A stretch of 64,000 nucleotides of DNA from Monosiga brevicollis MX1 (Eukaryota > Opisthokonta > Choanoflagellata > Craspedida > Salpingoecidae). This document shows positions 15,191 through 26,112 of the stretch, piece by piece. The stretch's first letter is position 1, and every line of letters begins with the position of its first letter. Location: contig NW_001865045.1 of NCBI RefSeq assembly GCF_000002865.3, positions 685,594 through 749,593 on the forward strand. Direction: 5' to 3'. A program made the position numbers and the translations under genes. The notes beneath the pieces are model-generated. The model did not search any database and was not told the DNA's origin. It saw only the letters and a list, made by a program, of their open reading frames with translations.

Positions 15191-17880
15191 TCATGTGCTT
15201 GGAGCTTCGGTAGGAACTGTCGTCGCCGGGCTTGGATCAGTTGGTGATGATTTGGACGCCGCCGACTTGCGGGCCCGATCGGGGCGGTTGCCTGCAGCGC
15301 GACTGCGGCGTGGTGGTCGGTGCGAGGGATGATTTGGCGTCCACGGACCCAAGCTATGCACCCCAGTCCCAAGCACGAGTGAGGAGGGATGCAACACTGG
15401 GGCCAAGCCACCCTAATTCTACTTTGGATGTTTGGCAAAAGCAGCACACACATACACACCTATCCTTGCCCGCATAAAAGTCCATGGGATAGGTCGCTTG
15501 CCACGAGACGCCGTCTAGACGGAAGAAACATGTGTTCAGAAGCATGAGCTAGCGGGTCAGGTCATTCGCAATCCCCAACCAGGTGAAGCGGAGAAGAAGC
15601 CGGCGTGGCTCGGCGCCAGAAGACGGCACGTACTGAGGCAGACAGCCGCCTCATAAGGGTTGAGTAGAGGCCGGGGAAAGGCAGTGCCCCAGTCAATGGA
15701 GAGGCGCGGGCAAGCAATTTGGATCCACGCGCCCACGTCCTCAAACAAAGCCAGCTTGGAGGGGAAGATCTGCGAGCAGGAGACAATGCAGCGCAATCAG
15801 AGGCAAGCCGAGCCCTGGAGTCTCAAGCGGGCAAGCTCCGGGAGAGAGAAGGCCTGGACACGTACCTCGGAAAGCAAAACGACAATAAAGTCTTTCCCAG
15901 CATCCCGCAGCAACTTTTTGAGCGATTCAAGCACTGCCGGGCTGCCTTGCCGGCCCAACGTGCCTACCCAAGGAGCGCAGCGCACATGAGACTCAGACAC
16001 GTATACCGGCTCGGCCAAAGCATGGTGCATTCATTCGGGACCTCGTGTGCACCGAAAGCGCCAAGTCGCTTTACCAACATACCTAAAACAATACCAAAAC
16101 GTGTGGCCTGACGAGCAGTTTCAATGGCGTGCTGGCGATTCTGATGCATTTTCTCAGTGTCATAGCCCTCACGGCTCAGCACCTGGTCCCGCGCATATTG
16201 CCAAACAGTGAAGAAGATAAATAAAATGAAAAAAAAAACAGAATGGCCGCATAGACTTCAACCCTGGAGTCAAAAACACGGTCCTTCCTTGCATATGAAT
16301 ACACCGACCTTGGCATAAGGGTCGTAGCGGTAGGCTGCCAAGGCCGGATTAGCAATCATGATCGACTCGAGGTGGAAACGACCATCACCGAGGTACACCA
16401 AGGCATCCACGTCCTCGGCGATGCGTGGTGAGGTGCAGCCCTAAGCGTAGCCCACGACATGTCATCAGCAAAAAAAAAAAAAGCCGCTAAGCCAAAGGTC
16501 GCGTGCAGACTAGGCACAGTATCGCATCCCGGTGCCATCCAGCAGCCCTTTACCAAGATTTCGCCGGGGGACAGAGGATGTGCTCGTGGAATGGTGACTT
16601 TGTAACCAGCTGCCTCCAACTCCAACCGACTGCTCTGCAGCGTGGACACAAATTGAACGGTCGAGACCAGTGCCAGGTGGCTCTGTGGAGCAAAGTTGAA
16701 CTTGACCGTGTCTAGAAAGTGTTTCATGTCAATCTTGGAGAAAGTGTGGTGCAAACAAACAAACAAACAAACAAGGAGATCAACAGACCGCTCAGCATTT
16801 CTCAACCCGAAAGCGACCATGGGGAGGCGGGGGGCACCTGAATGTCGACAAAGACATAGAGCATGTTGATCGAGGTCCGGTCAATCGGCACCAAGCAGCT
16901 GTGACCGTAGTGAATCAAAAAGTCTGCCCCCAAGGCACGAGCCTGACAGGATCCGAAGGGCACCACAACAGCGACCGAGGTGAGACGTGCCCTTGAATGC
17001 CGACACATGCACATGAGCTTGAGGAGGGCCAAGACCCACACACCGAGTAGTCATCGACACAGCACGCCCCGTAGGTCACATCCCCCATGATGAGTGTCTG
17101 TACGCCGGCAAACCTGCAACATCCGAAAAGAACAAAAGTGATTAAGCCTGTGGTATCTCTTTCGACCCTGTCTTCTGCCCATCAGGGCGCCGATCGTACT
17201 TTTGCAAGATGTCCGCAATTGGACACGCAAAGATGAGCAGTCCTTCGGGAAACTGCAACGCCACTGTTGCCCATAAAGTGATTCATGAGGGGTTAGCCAT
17301 GGCATGTCCTCTGGGGCCATGTGCGCCAAAAGAGCTAGATGGTACGAGGCCTGTGCATGCCCGCCTGACCTGTCTTGGCCTGCTTCTGCTGCAATCGCCA
17401 GATGGACTTTTCAAGCTCAAAATTGTAGTTGCCCGGCAACTAGCCATGCATGTTCGGAAATAGAACAGCGTGAGTGCCCAGAGTGGCAAGACATCAAGAC
17501 CGGCCTTGCTCGAGAACTACCTGAGCAATGGCTTGCTGGAGCTCCACGTTCTCGGTGATTTCTGGTGGCACTTGCTGTTGCACTAGCGCGCCGACCCGAC
17601 GCGGCGTGCGCTTGCTGGCTATCGGACAGAGCATGTGCTGGAATTGAGCATGGGATAGCGACCACCAAACACCCAACCGCATCGGGCCAAAAACTCAAAG
17701 GCTCGATGCGTGCAACCCTCGAGTCTGCCTGACCGCCATCGCGCCATTCGAACACAGCCGAAGACTCGGCTTAGGCGTACCAACAATCGTTCCCTCTGGA
17801 CCGGCACCTGCAGCCTGCGCCTCGAGCTCGGATGCATGGCCAGTGCCCGCCACGAAGCGTTTTCTCGGTGTCTGTGCCAT
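15191..17880 (-). CDS. DPH1: 2-(3-amino-3-carboxypropyl)histidine synthase subunit 1 (diphthamide biosynthesis)
   Basis: DPH1 with DPH2 forms the non-canonical radical-SAM [4Fe-4S] enzyme that starts diphthamide synthesis on elongation factor 2. The start ATG is at 17880 ([12 protein letters not shown]). Exons encode [20 protein letters not shown], then [16 protein letters not shown] (first cluster Cys, near 17052-17090), [19 protein letters not shown] (second Cys) and [20 protein letters not shown]. Further exons give [50 protein letters not shown] and [18 protein letters not shown]. The last conserved block is [20 protein letters not shown] (third Cys), then YPMDFYA and LGPWTPNH before a low-complexity tail ending at 15191. 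Domain order and length match animal DPH1 throughout. About ten introns are present. Confidence 0.93.
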
Positions 17881-18034
17881 TGTACCCCGTGCCCTGATCA
17901 GACCAATGCAATGTCAGGGCGTTTGCTTCGAAAACGTGTTGATGAAGAATGACGATGCCGTGACTTGTGAACTCGCCACCACATGCACCATCGGGTTCAG
18001 AAAATCTGACGTCAGACAAATTTGGTCATGGAGG

Positions 18035-18056
18035 TTTTTTTTTTTTTTTTTTTTTT
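18035..18056. repeat. Poly-T tract
   Basis: A 22-base T run lies between the DPH1 start and the 3' end of the epimerase gene. On the minus strand it reads as poly-A just downstream of the epimerase start-distal end's neighbour, so it may mark UTR or spacer sequence. No function is evident. Confidence 0.6.
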
Positions 18057-18094
18057 GAATTTTGAATTTTGATCAGATTTATTGTTCATGGCAT

Positions 18095-19735
18095 TTAGCG
18101 GCGGCGGCTGACGGTCAGGACCTGGCCAAACTCCATGCTTTCACCGCCTGGGAGCAGCTGATCTTGGGCCACGGCCCCCGCTTCCACACAGACAAACTCC
18201 TTGTACTGAAAATAGTAGGGGACAGCACGTGAGTCAGATCGCGAGGCAATGCAGCTGAAAGTGCGCACCCAAAGTCGGACCAGCCTTCAAGGGTTTTGCG
18301 ACAGACCTCCTCATCATCAAGATCGCCCATGGCCTTGGCCTTTTCAATCCAGGGGTTCCAAACAACTGTGCAGGGTTCGGTCCCACCAGTATTCAACAAA
18401 TCATGAGCCATCGACAAGCCCCATGATCCGCCCACTGCTGATTTCCCACACATGGCCAACTCGGGCTGCTGAGGGACGAGACGTACCAGTGTCGGGCAAA
18501 TTGGCCTTGGCAATCAGCATGTCTGTGGAAGGTGTGGCTGACGAGTGATCTTCCTTCGTGACCGGACGCGAGCGTGCCACATTGCGCACTGTGGTCGCAC
18601 CCACGGCATTCATATAAATGCTATTTTTATTTTATTTTATTTTTTTTTTTTTAAGAGGGGGAAATGGTGGGTTGATAACGCTATGGGTGAGCACATGACC
18701 CTGTCGACGCGCGCCCCTCCAAAAGGGTGGAGCTCACCTGTCGACATTTTCGGCAAACGTAATGTCCTCCGCCTCTTGCTGGATCTCCTTTTGTCCTTGC
18801 AGCTGCCAAGCACAGCAGCGTCAGCCAGACAATGATTTACACCTCAGCAGCTGCAGCTCCGTGGCGAAAGGGGCAAGAAGGTGCAAGAGCGGCAACCCAC
18901 CTGGTCGCGGTAGACATGACCCTGTAGACCATGCACGGCCACCTTGGAGATGTGGGGCACCCGGAAATAAGTGTGGAGCAGGGTTTTAAAGCCAAAGGCC
19001 TCCGTGCCGGTGTTTCGGATGCGAAGCGTGCACGTCAGGCGATGATCGCTGAGGGCCACGGTGTAGAGGAGCTCAAAGCCGTGGGGCCACATGGCCCGCG
19101 TTTCCTCATTGTCTGTCAGGCGGAAAGTGGCTGTCACATCCCCGGCCACAGTAGTGCCCGAGTCGCAGAGCTCCCACAGGGAGACACGAGCAAACCCATG
19201 GTTGGGTCCGAGCTTCCAGGCGCCAAACTCGGGGAAGACCTAGGATTCAACGGTTCAGAGAGCGTGACAGCAAGCAATACCGCCGCGGAGCAAGGTTCAG
19301 GGTTGAGAAACAGCTTGTATGAGCCATGGTTCACTGGGCAACAACGTGTCAGCCAGGAGCCGGTCGTCACTCACGAGAGGGATGCCTCCGCGAATCGCCT
19401 TCTTGCCATCCAGTACCGCCTTTGAGCTGGAGTGAAAAGCCGAGGCAACGCAACAGAGAGGATTCACCACACGTAAGACTCGCGAGCGAGCAGGGTACTT
19501 GTGCCTGCTGTTTGCGATCGCACCTGAGAAACAAAAACTCTTCGCTCTTGATGGTCCAGGAGGTGACAGTGGCACCATACAGGTGGACCGTGGCTTTGGC
19601 ATCACCACGGCGCAGCTCAACCACAGGGCATGGATGACCACCCGTTCCAGTCACGGTGGTCTCAGTGACCCCGTCTTGCAGGGCCTTCTTTTGCGTCGGT
19701 GTGCTGGCCATGTTGAAAAAGTTTTGGTCTGTCAT
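18095..19735 (-). CDS. Glucose-6-phosphate 1-epimerase (aldose-1-epimerase-like, YeaD family)
   Basis: The family interconverts alpha and beta anomers of hexose-6-phosphates. The start at 19735 gives MTDQNFFNMASTPTQKKALQ. The first exon continues VVELRRGDAKATVHLYGATV followed by TSWTIKSEEFLFLR. Later exons give AVLDGKKAIRGGIPLVFPEF, FGAWKLGPNHGFARVSLWEL, ETRAMWPHGFELLYTVALSD and LLHTYFRVPHISKVAVHGLQ, in which His is the likely catalytic residue. The end reads VVWNPWIEKAKAMGDL, then FVCVEAGAV (the likely catalytic Glu), and closes with FGQVLTVSRRR and a TAA at 18095-18097. The product is about 300 residues, normal for the family. Six or so introns are present; one near 18640 has an A/T-rich run. 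The family is clear; substrate is inferred from the closest eukaryotic relatives. Confidence 0.9.
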
Positions 19736-20149
19736 GCGTGCGGTTCCGATTGACCGTGAGCAGCCGCCCTCAAAGCAAGAGAGAAGAAGCAACATGTGGA
19801 ACCAGGGCAAGAGGCAGAAGAGTGTACAGTGCACACAAGGAGCAGCCTGCGGATCATAGCTAGCCCTGCTGCTCCGAGCACGACCTCCAGCCCCTGCCCA
19901 TGGGATCATGCCCCCAAAAGGCCGTACCTTTTGAATCAAAAACGCAGAAGCAGAAATTACTACAGATGATGACAATCGAAGAGACAGAGACAGAGAGAGA
20001 GTTCAAACAACAAGAAAAAGTTGGAGCCCTGCAATTTTTTGTTGTTGTTGTTGTTTTATGATGATCGGATTGCTCACAGCGTCCTCAAAAGTGGGAAAGA
20101 GGAGCGGGAGAGTGGGAGATGCACTTCATTGTATACACCAGCCTCAAAC
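19736..20149. other. Spacer between GNL1 3' end and epimerase 5' end
   Basis: This 414-bp spacer contains a GA-rich stretch (about 19980-20002) and a GTT simple repeat (about 20036-20056). It should hold the epimerase promoter and the GNL1 3' UTR. No gene is seen. Confidence 0.4.
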
Positions 20150-23100
20150 TCAGTCATCAATGGCGAGCATGGCAAAGGCGTTGCGCGGCGCAGCCGCAGA
20201 AGAATTGTCTTGGTCATCCTCATCGCTACTATCATTCTCATCGGAAGAGACGAGCGGCGGTGGCGCTTGAGGAGCGGATAGTCGGACATAGGCCGTGGGC
20301 TTGGCGGCAGCCGCCGCCGCCACTTCATTTTCCAAGATGGCAGCCGCTATTGATAGAGGAACGAAGAGACAAAGATGAGCTATTTGGCGTGGACGAGGAA
20401 ACAAGTGGCCTTTTACTCGCAACACAAAAGTGTGTGCGCTGTTATCGTACCCAGGTTCTGATGCTGGTCCACAACGTCGGTGCCATATCGATCAAAATAA
20501 CCCGGCGGCTTGATGGAAAGAACAATGCGTCCCTCGACTGCGTGCCGAAGGAGGTCGTTGGCAGCACGATAGACATCAGGCCGCGCCGCTTTTGCCGTAA
20601 AGTACTGGCGTGCGTAGGCCCAAGCCTACACATCAAAGATGTGAGAATGGATGAAGATCGTGGCGGCTCCCACGATGAACGAGAGAGGCCCGGCAAGTCG
20701 AGACCTAAAACAGAACAGTCAACGGACAACAGAGGGGCCAAATCGTACCTCGCAAATGTCCCACGGCGTCCACTCCGGGGCCTTCCGCTCCTCGTTCTTA
20801 CCCTTGACGTCCATGAGCTCAGGGTGTTTAATCTTGAGCATATTGACCAAGTCAATGCGCTCCGCCCTGATGTCACATCGAACAAAAGCAAGTGAGAAAT
20901 GGAGTCTCGCACGAGGTCCGCCTCACGGCGACAAGTGTACGCACACAAATCCAATGGGCGTGTAGGGGTCCCGCACTTGAGCCACGGGGTACTGCCCGGC
21001 CACAATCTGTACAACCAGCCAAGCGGCGTGGTCAGCTCTTGTCCAAAAAGACTTATTGGCCCACAGTGCAGCGCAGTGACGAAACTTGCCTGCAGAGGTC
21101 GTGGGACAAGGGAAGGAAAGATTAGGCCGGGACAATCGCACAAGCGAATGTGACTGGAAAGAAAGTTGGTCTACGTGGGCAAATCATGGTCGTGAGCGAA
21201 AAAAGGGAGACCTTGAACGTGGCACCCGGGCTTGATGATTGAAACAACAGCAGACGCAAAGTTTCTTTGCGGTATGCACAGCTGTCAGGCAGGACTGGCG
21301 CACCTGAAAGTGCTTGGTGTGGCCGGGAGTCTGGCTTGTTGAAACTACCGGGCGCTTGACCAAGCTATTGATGATGGTGCTCTTGCCAACGTTTGGTTGT
21401 CCAATCATACCTATGTGGATATTGCTTAATCAATGCGAGCGCCACTCTGAACCGGCTAAAACTGGCACACAAAAGGGATCACAGTGCGCACCAATGGTGA
21501 TAAAGTTGGTATCCCGTTCGACGAGCTCGGGGCGGGTGGGGCAGTCCTTGCTTGCGTCAGCCTTGGAGGCCTTGGCAGCCGCGGCAAGTTTGCCGTCAGT
21601 GGCGGCAGCAGACTTTGAGGGAAAGTTGGCATCAAGCCAGTCCCGGTCCGCCGCATTGAGGCCCTGCTCAGACTCACGCTGAAGCAGTTGCTGCTCCGAC
21701 ATGTTGGCCTCTTCGTCAAAATCTGGGTCATCCACTATATAGCGGCCAGAGGGGATACACATGTGCGACAATCAGATGGCAAGGTGCTGGCAAAGGCATG
21801 GGGAGCCTGAGTAGCATCGCGCACCATCATCGTCGCTGTCATCCCCCACATCCAAGCTCAGAGCCTCTTCCCACTCATCCAAGTCTAGTCACAGCAATGC
21901 AAAGACCGCGTCCAAGTCGACGCAAACACCGATGATGATGAGGAGACCGTGCTGGCGAGGCTTGAAGCGTGTCAAGCAAGACAGAACCACAAAGAACGAT
22001 GGATAGAGCGGTATAGAGGATGGGCGTAAGGCATGAGTTGATCGTGTTCGGGTTGGATCAGTACGTACGAGGCAACCCCAGGTCCCGCCAAGCAGTGATG
22101 AGCTGATCCAGCCCAATAGCTTGCCGCAACATGCGCTTGTGTTTGCGACGTGATTCTGGGTTGCTACAGGAATAGGATTGAGCCATTCACGGAGCGGAGA
22201 TAATGTGAGCACCTACGTCTCATCCCTTCGCCATCTCAAGACATGAACGGGGGTTATACCCCCGGTACAAATCACCCGTGGTCTAGGACTCGTCGTCTCA
22301 GCCGGATGGCCTGCACAAGACACAACTCACCCCGACGTTGCAGTACGGAATGAGGTGAAGGTGACCACATATACGCCAGGAAAGGTCTTGATAAAGTATT
22401 CTTTCCAAGCCGTCGTGGTGGGCTCCCCCACAAGGTCACACTACGCAAGGGTGGCGACGCCAGCCCGTGTCGCTTATGAGTGCAAGAAAAGTGGGAAGGC
22501 TAGTTGATGGTAGCATCGCGATGCCACCCCAATCGGAAGCGAGGTCAGCCGGAACAAAGCCCACCTTGTTCAAAATGATGAGAACCTTGCGTCCCAGCTC
22601 CTTGGTCACGTAGTCGAAGAGGGCAGGAGAAAAGTGAAGCGGCTGCAAAACAAGGTTGAGTCGGGGGCAGCAACAGTGCAATGAGAAGGGGAAGAAAAGA
22701 TAAATAACACGTCGAAAGCAGTCGTTCATCATGCACATAGGGCAAGGCTAGCGCAGGGCACGAGATGTGGCAGGGATTTGCATCAACATACCGCATAGCG
22801 AATATCAACGATGATAAAGAGTATATCTGAGACCTCAAGCACACGCCACAACTGACGCCAGGTCTGGAGTGGTCATGGTGGCCCCGGCAAGCATGAGAAG
22901 AGCAATCGCTGACCATGCACAACCGACTGGAGGACCGTGCGCTAGTTGGTTTGTCAGCAGAGGAACAAACCTCGAGATTCAGTTCAAAGTACGAGAGTTC
23001 GTCTTCGGCAAAGGATTGACGAAGACGGAAGAGATATTCCTTGAAACTACGCTCCTCCTTTTCCAGGACTTGCTCCTGGTCAGACAAAGAGGTTTGAGGG

Positions 23101-24113
23101 GCAAGACAGACAAGTCAGCCGAGCGGATAGCACAAACGGTGCTTTGGCTTGTGCGCGGATGTCGAGGGCTTTGCTACTGCAGGATTATTTCCGACTGAAA
23201 TGAGGTGACCCACCTTGGTCTCGCCATAGGACCATTCGGGGCGTTTGGGGAAGTCTAGTGCTGAGCCTTGGCGATAGCACTGTTCGACGGAAATTTCCAG
23301 CCCCTCCCGCTGATGGTTTTCGACAACACAGCGGGCGATAACAAAGCATTAGCACGACGCACACGATCAATGATATGACGGGCAAAATTACAGGGTTGCC
23401 CAGGAGCCGGCAACCACCTCAAGACAACCAGGGTGCTGCTGTGCTGGCTTTGGCTGTACTTGACGTACCAAAGGGAGCTGTCGAATTGGACGCTCTTGGG
23501 CAATCTTCTTGTTGCGCTCAAGGTCTGCCCGAGACTCCTTGGCAAAGCGCAGCTTAAAGCTATTACAAGGGAAGAACGGGCGGGGTGATTGCGTTGCATC
23601 ATGAGCAGTGGTGCCAGCATTCTAAAACGAGAGCGGGACTCAAGGAAAGGGAGTGCCTTGGGTTGGGAGGCCCAGGGTGTTGCTCACCGTTTAGGGTCCA
23701 TTTGGGGCTGGGTGTTGACAGTATCATTCTCAAGGACGCCGTCAATGGTGGCCTCGTTGACACCTAGATCCACATCCTGTTCGCCCAAGTTGGATATCCG
23801 GTAAGTGAGATGGAGTACCTGACAAGGGAGCTGGAAGCACTGGGGACAAGACGTAGGCTCTAAGGGTTAGGGTTGCGCGGCGTGCTGACCATGCGGTTTC
23901 CACGAGGTCCACGGCGGCCTCCATCCTCAACCAACCGCGTGCCCAAGTCTGCCGACCCAGCGCCCAGAAGATGAGACGATGGGACCGGCACTAGATTGAG
24001 AGGGGGGGAGGCAGAACCAAAGAGAACAAACCCTCATTTTGGCGGCGTCGGTCGCGTTTGGCTTGCATTTGCTGCTTCTTTTGTTTTTGGCTGAAAGGTT
24101 TTTTCCGAGTCAT
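20150..24113 (-). CDS. GNL1: GNL1-type circularly permuted GTPase (HSR1/MMR1 family)
   Basis: GNL1 is a circularly permuted GTPase of the YlqF/Nug family, related to ribosome-assembly GTPases. The start at 24113 gives MTRKKPFSQKQKKQQMQAKR, matching the basic head of human GNL1. Then come KEERSFKEYLFRLRQSFAED followed by ELSYFELNLE, the G4 segment KVLIILNKVGF, the G1 loop MIGQPNVGKSTIINSLVKRP, TSQTPGHTKHFQ (G2 region) and LCDCPGLIFPSLVPRPLQ (G3). Downstream are AGQYPVAQVRDPYTPIGF, WTPWDICE, AKAARPDVYRAAND and an acidic tail (SSDENDSSDEDDQDNSSAAA) ending NAFAMLAIDD, like NPYALL at the human end. The order G4-G1-G3 shows the circular permutation. One oddity is that the G4 motif reads NKVG where NKVD is expected. 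About twelve introns are present. Confidence 0.92.
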
Positions 24114-25269
24114 GATACTGATTTCAACAAGTATGCACTGATCTACGGAAACCCCAAAAGCTGCATGCATGAGTGAGCGCTGCCCGCGTGCGCACACACG
24201 CAACGCATGCGGCGAGCTTGGTCAAGGCCTGCCGGCAGGTCTGCTCACCCCCTTGGCTTCTGCTTTTTTTTTGATTGAAGGGAAGAGTTTGTTGAGGAGA
24301 AGACGACCTGTCGTGTGTCACTGATTTAGTTGATGGTGGCAGCCACGCTGGGGACAAGCAGGAATGACCAAGTCGATGCACGGAAGGTCCGGGCAAGGCG
24401 GATCGAGAACGGAACGGAAAGGGCTCCCCAGAGAGAGAGGGAGAAATTGCAACAACAGCAAACAGGTTGCAGTGGCTTTGCATAACAAAAATGATGACAT
24501 CCAAGACAGCCAATAATTATCTGACATTCAGATGGTTGGCAGTAGGCGAATGCAGTCGATGCTCCGGGCTCGAGCCAGGTGATCATCCCAAAATAGACGA
24601 GAGGCTTGGCGCAGCATCATGGGCAATTTGTCCTTACGCACGACAAAGTGTTGCAGGCTTTCTCAACGATGCCCCGCTCCACACCTGCACGCGCTCTTTG
24701 TATGTATGACAGCATGCCAAGACCCACACAGACGAACAAGCACACGTGTTTTTCGTGTGTTTTTCGTGTGTCCACACACACAAAGCGATACCCACAAAGA
24801 CCTTGAAACCTGACCTCAGCGACTATTGGCCAGGCCAACACAAAGTCGGTCCTTTGCTAAGCCTGTTTATTCAAGTGCGCGGCGAATACGATGGTCCTGG
24901 CTACACTAGGCTCGACGACGGCCAGCTGGATCTGACACGATCGTTTCCAGGGGTCGGTTCGGAAAAGCAGATGAAATGGCAGGAAGTGTGTGTGCTGGGG
25001 CCAGCTGTAAGGATGATTGTTTTTATCGGCGAAACGACGAGCCACGAAAAAAAAAAAGAAAGCACTATGACCCTCACCCTGAGCGCGGACATGCTTCATA
25101 TCCTCGCTCCTCCTACGCAACCAACAGGCGCAGCGACGTTTGTCGAAATGTGGTGGTGTGTGCTCAATAGCAATGTGCGGCTCCTTGAAATTGTTGTTTC
25201 CTCCCACCCGCGCGCAATTGCCCATTCTTATTTCATTGCGCTGTGATGCGTCATCGGCATTGTGGCGCC

Positions 25270-25273
<4 letters not shown>

Positions 25274-25315
<42 letters not shown>

Positions 25316-25366
25316 TTCTATTCATTCTCTCTCTCTCTCTCTATTCATTCTCTCTCTCTCTCTCTA

Positions 25367-25421
<55 letters not shown>

Positions 25422-25452
25422 TCTCTCTCTCTCCCTCTCTCTCTCTCTCTCT
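25274..25452. repeat. (CT)n microsatellite with interspersed TATTCATT units
   Basis: Near-continuous CT dinucleotides run from 25274 to 25452. They are interrupted three times by a TATTCATT block spaced about 27-28 bp apart, which suggests a higher-order duplication. The tract lies about 660-840 bp upstream of the giant gene's ATG. Open frames across it (SLSLSL) are artefacts. Confidence 0.9.
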
Positions 25453-25743
25453 TGGTCCATTTTTGGGCCGCGTCTTACATCAAGTGGGATTGCATTATTG
25501 AGAAATGTACAGCATATGGACAGAATAGGACTTTTTCACTCTCTCTCAAATTTGTCCGCGTTCTGTCAAACTCTCTGAAACCCCTTCTCTTTAAGCTGAA
25601 CCTACTCTCAATAGACTTTACTACCCATCTCTCCCTCTCAACCCGCTCACGCACCACGCGCTCTCTCTCCCTCCCTGTCTTCCACAAAAAGAGAGAGAGG
25701 TGAGGGCAGATGGATTATTTTCAAGGTGGTGGATTTTGGGTCG

Positions 25744-25808
25744 CTCTGCTCTGCCCTCTGCTCTGTTGCTGCTCTGCTCCGCCCTCTGCTCTGCTCTGCT
25801 TTGCGCTG
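25744..25808. repeat. CTCTG/CTCTGC-rich imperfect repeat
   Basis: Short imperfect repeats of CTCTG and GCTCTGC occupy about 65 bp in the probable 5' flank of the giant gene. Confidence 0.6.
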
Positions 25809-26112
25809 CGCTACTTGTCCTGGTGATGGAAAAGGCGTGTGCATTCATCATCAGGTTGCGCGCTGGGATCATAGTGAGGGGGAGAGTCGAAAGGCGAATG
25901 TTGGCGAGTGTGTCTGTCTTTTCCTGGCAGGGGGGAACCGATGACCTGCGATGCCAACAACAGACAGTGGCGCGCTTGTGACAACTTCTTTGCCTCACGT
26001 GCCAATCGCTCCGTCCCGTGCTTGCTTGCCCTTCTGCAAAGTAGACGCTGCCTCTTGACCAGCCTTTCTCGGAACTCGTTTGCGCTTGCCTCGCATTTGC
26101 CTCACGCCAGCC

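Larger units (their letters stand above)
24114..26112. other. Two-kilobase intergenic region, divergent between GNL1 and the giant surface-protein gene
   Basis: It contains the promoters of both divergent genes and several simple repeats. A 500-bp open frame at 24746-25246 has no recognisable domain, no start context and no similarity I can name, so it is left out. The rest is low-complexity or featureless. Confidence 0.4.

Noticed and set aside
24746-25246. A 166-residue plus-strand frame in the intergenic region
   Set aside because: No recognisable domain and a low-complexity start. It could be a fragment of an unrecognised gene, but nothing supports it.
25140-25703. Serine-leucine repeat frame across the CT microsatellite
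   Set aside because: Simple-repeat artefact.
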